64,000 bases of DNA from Belliella filtrata (lineage in GTDB: Bacteria; Bacteroidota; Bacteroidia; Cytophagales; Cyclobacteriaceae). This document shows positions 44,172 through 52,213 of the stretch, in pieces (within the stretch, counting starts at the first letter, position 1; each line of letters opens with the position of its first letter). The DNA lies in assembly GCF_022549775.1 (NCBI RefSeq), contig NZ_JAKZGP010000007.1, positions 1 to 64,000 of the forward strand, written 5' to 3'. A program made the translations under genes and the position numbers. The notes beneath the pieces are model-generated. The model searched no databases and was not told where the DNA came from. It saw nothing but the letters and a program-made list of their open reading frames with translations.

Positions 44172-44645
44172 ATGAAATTCGTTTTACCAGCTTTTATCGC
44201 AATTTTTATGTTTACAGCTGTTGTTGGTCAAGCTAATACAAACTTCAATGATGATAAAAAGGGAGATGAGCTATTTTCGAAAGGCATAAATCTAATTCCT
44301 GTCCTCAAAGTACTAAAAGATGAAAAGTCAAGGGATGCTGAAAACGTGTCTTCAGAAGAAGATTTTGGATGTGCTTGGGAATGGCCAGCGCACACTTCGG
44401 AATTATTGGCTAGTTATATTCCGTTCTTGTTCAGGACAAAACAGAGCGCTATGCTTGATGAAGTAAGGATCGTATTGAATGTGAATAATCAAGGCAAGCT
44501 TACAGGCTATCAAATGCTTACCGATTCGGACAAAGGATTGGAACAGCGCGTGGGGCATGTACTCAGAAAGCTTCCAAAGTGTACACCAATTCCTGGATAT
44601 GCTAACTATGATGCTGTTGATTTTGAATTGGTGATAAAAAAATAA
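44172..44645 (+). CDS. Secreted protein with TonB C-terminal-like domain
   Basis: A 157-residue exported protein with signal MKFVLPAFIAIFMFTAVVG. The last 60 residues (RIVLNVNNQGKLTGYQMLTD, then LEQRVGHVLRKLPKCTPIPG and VDFELVIKK) follow the beta-alpha-beta pattern of TonB C-terminal domains, where a 'V...G.v....v..s' strand precedes a helix ending in 'P.w.P'. No N-terminal membrane anchor beyond the signal is present, so it is not a classic energy transducer. Role unknown. Confidence 0.6.
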   Translation: MKFVLPAFIAIFMFTAVVGQANTNFNDDKKGDELFSKGINLIPVLKVLKDEKSRDAENVSSEEDFGCAWEWPAHTSELLASYIPFLFRTKQSAMLDEVRIVLNVNNQGKLTGYQMLTDSDKGLEQRVGHVLRKLPKCTPIPGYANYDAVDFELVIKK

Positions 44646-44669
44646 GATAGTTGAGTGTTTAGTATTCCA

Positions 44670-44697
44670 AATCCCTCTTGAATATTCAGGAGGGATT
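44670..44697 (+). terminator. Terminator after the TonB-C-like gene
   Basis: AATCCCTC and GAGGGATT pair, with TGAAT/ATTCA continuing the stem inside after one T/G mismatch. The stem is followed by eight or more T bases. It isolates the small gene from the S9 peptidase. Confidence 0.85.
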
Positions 44698-44799
44698 TTT
44701 TTTTCATTGAAGTCTCAAAGGGATTTCTTATCTCGCATATTTTCCTTTGATATAAAAGTAGGTCTGTGTAAGCTTTTTGTTTTTTTATATTGTGATCAA

Positions 44800-47649
44800 A
44801 TGATAAGAACTATGGTATTGAAAACAAAACTATGTTTGTCAATCTTATGCTTTTTCGTGGTATTTGTTGTAAATGCCCAACAGAAGCGTGCGTTGACACA
44901 TTCAGATTATGATGGTTGGGAGTCTGTATCGGCAGATAAAATATCTTCCGATGGCAAATGGGTAGGATTTGAAGTGAATCTACAAGATGGAGACGGGAGA
45001 TTAGAATTAGTCAATCATGCAGATGCTCAAAAGCGTCACTTACTTCATAGAGCTGATAGATGGACTTTTTCTAATGACAGTAAATTTGCGGTAGGAAGAA
45101 TCGTTGCAGCGCGTGATTCGGTTAGGGCTCTCAAGTTGAAAAAAACCAAAACTGATGATATGCCGAAGGACAGTCTATTTATTTTAGATTTAGCTTCTGG
45201 TAATGTTGAAAAATTGGCAAGGGTCAAATCTTTTGCTACACCAGAAAAAGAAGGCAACTGGTTAGCCGTTCTTTTTGAAAAGGAGACAGCAAAAAAGCCA
45301 GAAAAGAAGGCAGAAGGAGACACAACTCAAGTAGCGAAGCCAGAAAAACCAAAGAAAACTGACGGTACCAAGCTTTTGGTGAGATCGTTTGATGGTAAAG
45401 CAATCTATGAATATGATCGTGTTAAATCTTACGGTTTTTCTGAAAATGGTGCTCACTTATATTATGTGAAGGCAGAAGAAGATACTTTGAAAAATGCCGG
45501 GATATTTATTTTAGACTTGAAGTCAGGTGTTTCTCAAATTATAGACATTGGAAAAACTGATTATGTAGCCACACAAATCTCTGAATCAAATAAATTTTTG
45601 GCTTACATGGCCACAGAGGATTCTTTGAAAGCGAAGAAGCCTTATTATGACCTTTATCTATATGACGTAGCCAAGAAAAGTAATCAAAAAATTGTTTCTA
45701 AAGATACCCCAGGTATTTTGAAAGATGGTATGGTGAGTAAATCAGGTAGGATCAGCTTTGCTCAAGATGACAGTAGGTTGTTCTTTGGAACCACCTATGA
45801 TCATAAGTCTTTTGCTTATGAGGATGATACCACCATACTGGATGATGAGCGTGTCAAATTAGATATTTGGGGATGGCAAGACGCTGAAATTCAGCCTATG
45901 CAGCTAAAAAATAAAAATAGAGAGCTGAATAGAAGCTTGTTGGCTTCTTATAGTCTCAAAGAAAAAAAGGTTGTTCAGTTGGCTGATGAAGAGGTAAGTA
46001 ATGTGATGTATGATGCCAAATCCAAGCATAATTTGGCACTTGGATCTGATGACTCAGCCTACAGGAGGGCTTATAGCTGGGATACGCAAGTTGGTTCGGA
46101 TTTGTATTTGGTTAATGTAGAAACTGGAGCAAAAACACTTATCCAAAAGAAGCTTTCAGGAAGACCTTCTCTTTCTCCTTCTGGAAAATTTGCCTACTGG
46201 TATGATAGTTACGATAGTGCTTGGTTTGTGTATGATGTTGCAAGTAAGGTTTCCAAGAATATTTCAAAAGATCTTGGTGTTCTGGTCTACAACGAACAGC
46301 ATGATTCTCCTTCATTACCTGGTAGTTATGGTTCAGCTGGTTGGTTGCTTGATGATAAAGCATTTTTGCTATATGATAAATATGATATTTGGAAAATCGA
46401 TCCAACTGGAAAAGTTGCTCCACAAAACATTACCAAGGGAGAAGGAAGGGCTCAGCAGATTGAGTTTAGAAGACAGCGAGTGGAACTAGAGGAGGAAGAA
46501 GGAATCGATCCAAAAACTCCATTGATACTGACTGCATTTCATGAGTTTAGCAAGCAAAATGGTTTTTACAAAGGCGATATCAATGGATCGAAGGCACCTG
46601 AAAAAATCTTGATGTCAGACCATAGGTATATGGGTTTGAAAAAAGCTGAAAATACAGATGATATTATCATAAGAAGATCTACTTATCAGCAATATGCAGA
46701 TGTGTATGCTTCTAACCTGTCTATGACTAACCTTGAGCAATTGTCCTTTGCAAACCCTCAGCAATCACAAGTAAATTGGGGTTCTGTAGAATTGGTTGAG
46801 TATTTGGCTAATGATGGTACTCCATTACAAGGATTGTTGTTCAAGCCTGAAAACTTCGATTCAAGCAAGAAGTATCCTATGATGGTTTATTTCTATGAAA
46901 GAAATTCAGATGGTCTGCATATGTACAGGGCACCTGCACCAAGTGCTTCTACTATCAATATTCCTTATTTTGTTAGCAATGATTATTTGGTATTTGTTCC
47001 AGATATCAAATATGACCTTGGTCTTCCAGGGCCAAGTGCTTACAATTGTATCATACCTGGTGTTCAGTCTATTGTGGCCAAGGGATTTGTTGATGCAGAG
47101 AATATGGCTATCCAAGGACAAAGCTGGGGAGGATACCAAGTAGCCTACTTGATTACAAGGACTAACATGTTCAAGGCGGCAGGCTCAGGAGCACCTGTAG
47201 TCAATATGACTTCAGCTTATGGAGGTATTCGCTGGGGTACGGGAATGAGCAGGATGTTCCAATACGAAAAGACACAAAGTAGGATAGGAGGGACGCTTTG
47301 GGAGAAGCCACTATACTATATTGAAAACTCACCTTTGTTCTTTATGGATAGGGTAAATACACCAGTATTGATCATGCATAACGACGAAGATGGAGCAGTT
47401 CCATGGTATCAAGGTATAGAGATGTTTATGGCTTTGAAACGCTTAGATAAGCCCGCTTGGTTGCTACAGTACAATGGAGAGGATCATAACTTGGTTCAAA
47501 GAAAAAACAGGAAAGACCTTTCTGTCAGACTCTCTCAGTTTTTTGACCATTACCTCAAAGGAGCGCCTGCCCCACTATGGATGACAGACGGCCTACCAGC
47601 TGTGGAGAAAGGAAGAACATTGAAATATGAATTAGAAGATGATAAATAA
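44800..47649 (+). CDS. Secreted S9-family serine peptidase
   Basis: A 949-residue prolyl-oligopeptidase-family enzyme in the periplasm. A signal peptide (LCLSILCFFVVFVVNAQ) follows the start. Residues to about 680 form the beta-propeller, and the C-terminal alpha/beta-hydrolase domain has the nucleophile in GQSWGGYQVAYL (Ser at residue 775), the acid in HNDEDGAVPWYQGIEM and the His in GEDHNL. The usual motif is GxSYGG; GQSWGG is a variant. The frame is open from 44707; ATGs at 44800 and 44812 both give sensible signals. Between residues 160 and 190 lies a Lys/Glu-rich insertion (KKPEKKAEGDTTQ). Confidence 0.85.
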   Translation: MIRTMVLKTKLCLSILCFFVVFVVNAQQKRALTHSDYDGWESVSADKISSDGKWVGFEVNLQDGDGRLELVNHADAQKRHLLHRADRWTFSNDSKFAVGRIVAARDSVRALKLKKTKTDDMPKDSLFILDLASGNVEKLARVKSFATPEKEGNWLAVLFEKETAKKPEKKAEGDTTQVAKPEKPKKTDGTKLLVRSFDGKAIYEYDRVKSYGFSENGAHLYYVKAEEDTLKNAGIFILDLKSGVSQIIDIGKTDYVATQISESNKFLAYMATEDSLKAKKPYYDLYLYDVAKKSNQKIVSKDTPGILKDGMVSKSGRISFAQDDSRLFFGTTYDHKSFAYEDDTTILDDERVKLDIWGWQDAEIQPMQLKNKNRELNRSLLASYSLKEKKVVQLADEEVSNVMYDAKSKHNLALGSDDSAYRRAYSWDTQVGSDLYLVNVETGAKTLIQKKLSGRPSLSPSGKFAYWYDSYDSAWFVYDVASKVSKNISKDLGVLVYNEQHDSPSLPGSYGSAGWLLDDKAFLLYDKYDIWKIDPTGKVAPQNITKGEGRAQQIEFRRQRVELEEEEGIDPKTPLILTAFHEFSKQNGFYKGDINGSKAPEKILMSDHRYMGLKKAENTDDIIIRRSTYQQYADVYASNLSMTNLEQLSFANPQQSQVNWGSVELVEYLANDGTPLQGLLFKPENFDSSKKYPMMVYFYERNSDGLHMYRAPAPSASTINIPYFVSNDYLVFVPDIKYDLGLPGPSAYNCIIPGVQSIVAKGFVDAENMAIQGQSWGGYQVAYLITRTNMFKAAGSGAPVVNMTSAYGGIRWGTGMSRMFQYEKTQSRIGGTLWEKPLYYIENSPLFFMDRVNTPVLIMHNDEDGAVPWYQGIEMFMALKRLDKPAWLLQYNGEDHNLVQRKNRKDLSVRLSQFFDHYLKGAPAPLWMTDGLPAVEKGRTLKYELEDDK

Positions 47650-47700
47650 TTTTGTTGAGAAACATAATTTGTAGCATAACACTTTAAATTCCTAAACAAG

Positions 47701-47776
47701 ACTTCAAGCTTGATTTCCTCTTAACATTACAATGAATTTGTAAAAACAAGAGAAATTTGGGCTTGAAGTTTTTTTA
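47701..47776 (+). terminator. Imperfect long terminator after the S9 peptidase
   Basis: ACTTCAAGC (47701-47709) pairs perfectly with GCTTGAAGT (47761-47769), with partial pairing continuing inside (GATTTCCTC against GAGAAATTT). The stem is followed by TTTTTTTATT. It lies about 50 bases past the stop codon. Confidence 0.55.
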
Positions 47777-47877
47777 TTAAGTGTGGAAAAAACAGTTTTT
47801 AATAAAGATTATTTTTCAAAAGGAAAGATAGTGCTATACATTTTTTCAAAATACATATATTAATAAGTTGAAAAACT

Positions 47878-47885
47878 TATATTTG
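47878..47885 (+). promoter_or_regulatory. -7 promoter element for the sodium:solute symporter
   Basis: TATATTTG fits the Bacteroidota -7 consensus and lies 44 bases before the ATG at 47930. Confidence 0.5.
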
Positions 47886-47929
47886 AGCCTCTCAAACAAA
47901 ATTAAACCCCAATTAATCAAATTCAGCGT

Positions 47930-49573
47930 ATGTTATTAGAACCTTTAGACCTTATAGTATTTGTCGGCTATTGTTGCCTCATTATAGGGATGGGGCTTTT
48001 TGTCTCTCGTGAGAAGAAAGGTCACGTTAAAAATTCACAAGATTACTTCTTAGCTTCCAAAGCTTTACCTTGGTGGGCTGTAGGTGCATCTTTGATTGCT
48101 TCCAATATCTCTGCCGAGCAGTTTATAGGAATGTCTGGATCGGGCTTTGCGCTCGGGTTGGCAATTTCTACTTATGAATGGATGGCTGCGATTACCCTTA
48201 TCGTAGTAGCCATTTTCTTTTTACCAGTATATATCAAAAAAGGCATTTACACCATGCCTGGTTTCCTTTTGGATAGATATGATACAAGAGTAAGGACGAC
48301 CATGGCCATATTCTGGCTTGCCTTGTATGTATTTGTCAACTTGACTTCAGTATTATACCTTGGAGCCTTGAGTTTGAACACCATTTTGGATGTGGACATG
48401 ACCTATGGTATTATAGGTCTAGCATTGTTTGCTATGATTTATTCGATCTATGGTGGGTTGAAAGCCGTAGCATGGACTGATGTGGTTCAGGTTTTCTTTT
48501 TGATAGCTGGAGGTCTAGCGACCACATACATCGCCTTGTCTATGGTTGGAGATGGTAGCGCTTGGGAGGGCTTAGGAATGTTGAGAAAAGAAGTTCCAGG
48601 GCACTTTTCGATGATCTTGTCAAGAGGAGAAATGATGGCTCCAGATGGTCAAGGTGGTGTAAAAGATGCCTATTTGGATTTGCCAGGTATCAGTGTACTT
48701 GTGGGTGGTATGTGGATTACAAACTTATCATATTGGGGTTTCAACCAGTATATCACGCAAAGAGCTTTGGCTGCCAAGAGTTTAGATGAAGCACAAAAAG
48801 GGATGATTTTCGCTGGTTTCTTGAAGTTATTGATGCCACTTATCGTTGTGATCCCTGGTATAGCTGCCTTGGTTATTGTAAATAATGGAATTGACGCTGG
48901 TTTTGTAGAGTCGATGAAAGATCCAGTTACTGGAATCATCAAGTCTGATAGAGCATACCCTACACTATTACAATTACTTCCTGTTGGACTTAAGGGTCTT
49001 GCTTTCGCAGCATTGACTGCGGCAATTATTTCTTCACTTGCTTCCATGGCAAATAGTACATCGACTATATTTACCATGGATATTTACAAGAAGTACTTTG
49101 GACAAGATGCTTCTGAATCCAAGCAAGTGAAAGTAGGTAGAATCACCGCTGTAGTTGCATTTATTATTGCTGCGATCATAGCACCAGCTTTGGGTCAACT
49201 GGATCAAGCATTCCAGTTTATTCAGGAATACACAGGTTTTGTTTCTCCAGGTGTTTTTGCCATTTTCTTCTTTGGTGTATTCTGGAAAAAAACCACATCC
49301 AATGCAGCCTTGACAGGAGCAGCTTTGAGTATTCCACTTTCTGTGGTATTGAAAGAATTCTGGCCTTCTCTTCCTTTCCTAGATAGAATGGGTATTGTAT
49401 TCTTGGTACTTGCAGCCTTGATGATCATCATCAGTTTGCTAGAAGGTAAAGGAAAAGATCATCCAAATAGTATTGATGTCAGTGGAGACTTGTTCAAGAC
49501 GAGTGCAGGTTTCAAAGTGGGAGCATTTATCATTACTTTGATCACTGCAGCACTTTACATTGTGTTTTGGTAA
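47930..49573 (+). CDS. Sodium:solute symporter (SSS family, SGLT-like)
   Basis: A 547-residue sodium-coupled symporter in the inner membrane with about 14 hydrophobic segments. The SSS hallmarks are SLIASNISAEQFIGMSGSGF then AYEWMAA-like AISTYEWMAAIT, LYGGLKAVAWTDVVQVFFL-like YSIYGGLKAVAWTDVVQVFF, and ASMANSTSTIFTMDIYKKYF in the sodium-site helix. Length is close to bacterial SGLT/vSGLT proteins (about 545), which favours a sugar or polyol, though an amino acid is possible. Transcribed alone, with a promoter and terminator of its own. Confidence 0.88.
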   Translation: MLLEPLDLIVFVGYCCLIIGMGLFVSREKKGHVKNSQDYFLASKALPWWAVGASLIASNISAEQFIGMSGSGFALGLAISTYEWMAAITLIVVAIFFLPVYIKKGIYTMPGFLLDRYDTRVRTTMAIFWLALYVFVNLTSVLYLGALSLNTILDVDMTYGIIGLALFAMIYSIYGGLKAVAWTDVVQVFFLIAGGLATTYIALSMVGDGSAWEGLGMLRKEVPGHFSMILSRGEMMAPDGQGGVKDAYLDLPGISVLVGGMWITNLSYWGFNQYITQRALAAKSLDEAQKGMIFAGFLKLLMPLIVVIPGIAALVIVNNGIDAGFVESMKDPVTGIIKSDRAYPTLLQLLPVGLKGLAFAALTAAIISSLASMANSTSTIFTMDIYKKYFGQDASESKQVKVGRITAVVAFIIAAIIAPALGQLDQAFQFIQEYTGFVSPGVFAIFFFGVFWKKTTSNAALTGAALSIPLSVVLKEFWPSLPFLDRMGIVFLVLAALMIIISLLEGKGKDHPNSIDVSGDLFKTSAGFKVGAFIITLITAALYIVFW

Positions 49574-49671
49574 GATTCAGACAGAATAAGTTTCAGTAGT
49601 ATTGTTTTGTATAATACTATTGATTCTTGTAAAAGTTAAAATAGATATAAGGATTTGTCCTTATAACTTAC

Positions 49672-49717
49672 AAACCCTCAAGATTTTCATGTTTTATGGA
49701 AAATTTTGAGGGTTTTT
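49672..49717 (+). terminator. Terminator after the symporter gene
   Basis: AAACCCTCAAGATTTTC and GAAAATTTTGAGGGTTT pair over 17 bases with one mismatch (49672-49688 and 49699-49715), followed by TTTTTC-type sequence. It also rules out a start of the next gene at 49696. Confidence 0.8.
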
Positions 49718-49809
49718 CTTTGGTATGGCTTGAAAGTTGTGTGGAATTACAAAAGCAAATATTTTTCATTTTGCCAAAACAATTATTCACCTTTTACCAC
49801 AAAACGAAT

Positions 49810-51333
49810 ATGCCAATTATAGGAGAAATTATTAAAAGATCTGTAGAAACAGTAGATAAGATTTTTACCAATCCAAATCCAAAAGAAGCACAGCAAAAAG
49901 TTTTGGAAAGTTTGTTGTCGAAAGCCAAAAACACAGCATTTGGGAAGTATTATCAATTTGAGAATATTCTAAAATCTTCAGATATCAGAGCTTCTTTCGC
50001 TGCAGAAGTGCCTTATTTCAATTATGATCAATTGCGAGATGAATGGTGGCAAAAAGTAATAGATGGTGGTGAAGATGTCACTTGGCCAGGGAAAGTCAAG
50101 TACTTTGCAGTCTCAAGCGGAACGACTTCCACCAAAAAGCACATACCCGTAACCGATGAAATGCTTCAGTCCATTAGAAGGGCGGGAATGCAACAGATCA
50201 AGGGTATTGCTGATTTTGATCTTCCAGCAACTTTTTTTGAAAAGGAAATACTCATGTTTGGGAGTAGCACCAATTTGAAAGAAGTAAATGGGCACCTTGA
50301 GGGAGAGATTAGTGGAATTAGTGCAAGTCAAATTCCTTATTGGTTTGAAGGATTCTACAGACCAGGCAAAGATATTTCGGCCATAGATGATTGGGATGAA
50401 CGTGTAGAGGCTTTGGCGAAAGAGTCTGGGAATTGGGATATAGGAGCTATTTCTGGGATTCCTTCTTGGATAGAACTTATGCTCAAACGTGTGATAGCGC
50501 ATCACAATGCTGAGACAATCCATGATGTGTGGCCAAACTTTCAGGTGTATACCTCAGGTGGGGTGGCATTTGAACCTTACAGAAAGTCTTTTGAAAAGCT
50601 TTGTGGAAAAGAAATCACAGTTATTGATACTTACCTAGCTTCTGAAGGTTATTTGGCTACACAGCTTCGTAAAGAGACTGATGCTATGGCGTTAATCACG
50701 GATAATGGTGTCTATTTTGAATTCGTACATTTCACACCTGAAAATATGAATGAAGATGGAAGCATCAATCCAGAAGCTAAAGTAGTCAATATAGAAAATG
50801 TAGAGGAGGGGAAAGATTATGTGTTATTGATTAGTACGGTGTCTGGGGCATGGAGATATATGATTGGTGATACGATTACTTTTACAGATAAAGATCGTGC
50901 TGAAATAAAGATCACAGGGAGGACTAAACACTTTTTGAACGTCGTTGGCTCGCACTTGTCGGTGATTCAGATGAACCAAGCCATGGAAAAGCTTAGCGAT
51001 GAGTTTGACTGCCAGATTAAAGAGTTTACAGTGGCAGCAGTAGAGCAGGATGATGAGTACAGGCACAGATGGTACTTGGGAGTAGATTGTGAGAAGTCCC
51101 TGGATGAAAATCAGATCGCAGAGCGACTAGATGATCTACTCAAGGAGAATAACAAAAACTACAAAGTAGCCAGGGGTAAGGCTTTGAAGCATATAGAGGT
51201 AAGAATAGTGACTGACGAAATGTTCAGAAAGTGGACGGAAGACACCAAGCAAAAGGGAGGTCAGGTAAAAGTGCCTCGTGTGATGAAAGCGGAAGATTTT
51301 AAAGAGTGGGAAGCATATGTATCCGAGCACTGA
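49810..51333 (+). CDS. GH3-superfamily (auxin-responsive promoter-type) acyl-adenylating protein
   Basis: A 507-residue member of the GH3 superfamily, known in plants as acyl-acid amido synthetases that adenylate an acid and conjugate it to an amino acid. The P-loop-like block FAVSSGTTSTKKHIPVTDEM, the middle YLASEGYLATQL and MIGDTITFTDK, and the hinge GRTKHFLNVVGSHLSVIQMN all match the ANL-fold order of the family. The frame is open from 49696 through the previous terminator; the ATG at 49810 (MPIIGEIIKRSVETVDKIF) is the real start. The bacterial substrate is unknown. Confidence 0.82.
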   Translation: MPIIGEIIKRSVETVDKIFTNPNPKEAQQKVLESLLSKAKNTAFGKYYQFENILKSSDIRASFAAEVPYFNYDQLRDEWWQKVIDGGEDVTWPGKVKYFAVSSGTTSTKKHIPVTDEMLQSIRRAGMQQIKGIADFDLPATFFEKEILMFGSSTNLKEVNGHLEGEISGISASQIPYWFEGFYRPGKDISAIDDWDERVEALAKESGNWDIGAISGIPSWIELMLKRVIAHHNAETIHDVWPNFQVYTSGGVAFEPYRKSFEKLCGKEITVIDTYLASEGYLATQLRKETDAMALITDNGVYFEFVHFTPENMNEDGSINPEAKVVNIENVEEGKDYVLLISTVSGAWRYMIGDTITFTDKDRAEIKITGRTKHFLNVVGSHLSVIQMNQAMEKLSDEFDCQIKEFTVAAVEQDDEYRHRWYLGVDCEKSLDENQIAERLDDLLKENNKNYKVARGKALKHIEVRIVTDEMFRKWTEDTKQKGGQVKVPRVMKAEDFKEWEAYVSEH

Positions 51334-51335
51334 GG

Positions 51336-51908
51336 TTAGTCAGCCACGGATTTGTTTTCCATAAGGTACATGATCTCTTCTGGCGGGAGGTATAGTCTTT
51401 TTATTTTTTCAATATAAGCCTCTGGCATACCTGCCTGATGCAGGATAAAGTCCTTGGTGGCTAAGATATAGTCACCAAGGCCATGATCTACAGCGTAGGT
51501 GTCGGCTACTCTTTCCGCCGATATGATAAAGGACTTAGATGTCAAGTACCCGATTCCGAAAAGGATCATTGACCAATTACTTCTATTAAGGTAGTCGGAT
51601 ATATGTCCAAGTTCATGGCCAATCCAGCCTATAAGTACATCCTCAGGAAGGTCTTCAATGGGCATGGTGACACCTTTTAGGGTAAAGCACCTACTGATAT
51701 TTATGAGATAGGTTCGTTTTTTTCTTCTACCAAACATGGTAGTGAACTTTGGTTGAGCTTGCATGACGGATTTTCTAATGTTTTCATTGAATCGAAATTC
51801 AATGGTGACATCTGCCAAGTCAGGATAAAAATCAAGGGTTTTGATGATCACATGCTTAAGTTCATTAGGCATGCTATTTTGTATGTATTTGGTCTCTGTG
51901 ATTTTCAT
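51336..51908 (-). CDS. Small zinc metalloprotease-like protein (HExxH)
   Basis: A 190-residue gluzincin-like protein. The zinc motif HELGH is in IGWIGHELGHISDYLN (about residues 94-109), and the third ligand is probably the Glu of SAERVADTYA, 35 residues later, as in M48/M56-type enzymes. No signal peptide or membrane segment is clear, except a short hydrophobic GIGYLTSKSF. It converges on the GH3 gene with only two bases between stops. Substrate unknown. Confidence 0.65.
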   Translation of the reverse strand: MKITETKYIQNSMPNELKHVIIKTLDFYPDLADVTIEFRFNENIRKSVMQAQPKFTTMFGRRKKRTYLINISRCFTLKGVTMPIEDLPEDVLIGWIGHELGHISDYLNRSNWSMILFGIGYLTSKSFIISAERVADTYAVDHGLGDYILATKDFILHQAGMPEAYIEKIKRLYLPPEEIMYLMENKSVAD

Positions 51909-52141
51909 ATGTTCTTAGATTTACATTTAATAACTATGAACTGGGTTCAATGTTAACCTTAATTTCATACTCCGAAATTTTCAAATTGATGGTGACTAAT
52001 TTTTTTTAATCATGTTCTGATGTTGAATTAAGTGAATTGAGCATTCTTGGAACATCCATTTTGTCCTGACATTGGGATAGTTTTTGTTTTAAACATCATA
52101 ATTTGTTCATATAGCTATCCTATTGTTTTTGAATTAGCTAC
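51909..52141. other. Divergent intergenic region before the hybrid regulator
   Basis: About 300 bases to the regulator start hold AT-rich spacer with no credible ORF. The right part contains the 21-bp-spaced direct repeats at 52142-52175; no clear TAnnTTTG element is seen. Confidence 0.5.
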
Positions 52142-52175
52142 TTAGACAATAATTCATTTTCTTTAGACAATAATT
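52142..52175 (+). promoter_or_regulatory. Tandem 13-bp direct repeats, probable operator of the hybrid regulator
   Basis: TTAGACAATAATT occurs twice, at 52142-52154 and 52163-52175, exactly 21 bp start to start (two helical turns), 40 bases before the regulator's start. A diverged pair with the same spacing is upstream of the PUL operon (56395-56428). AraC-family proteins commonly bind direct repeats on one face with about 21-bp spacing. Confidence 0.6.
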
Positions 52176-52213
52176 AACGAAGCTGAACTTTGTTCTGACG
52201 TTATTTGAAGGTA

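Noticed and set aside
49696-49809. N-terminal extension of the GH3 protein
   Set aside because: It reads through the symporter terminator hairpin and has no family similarity. The ATG at 49810 begins the conserved domain.
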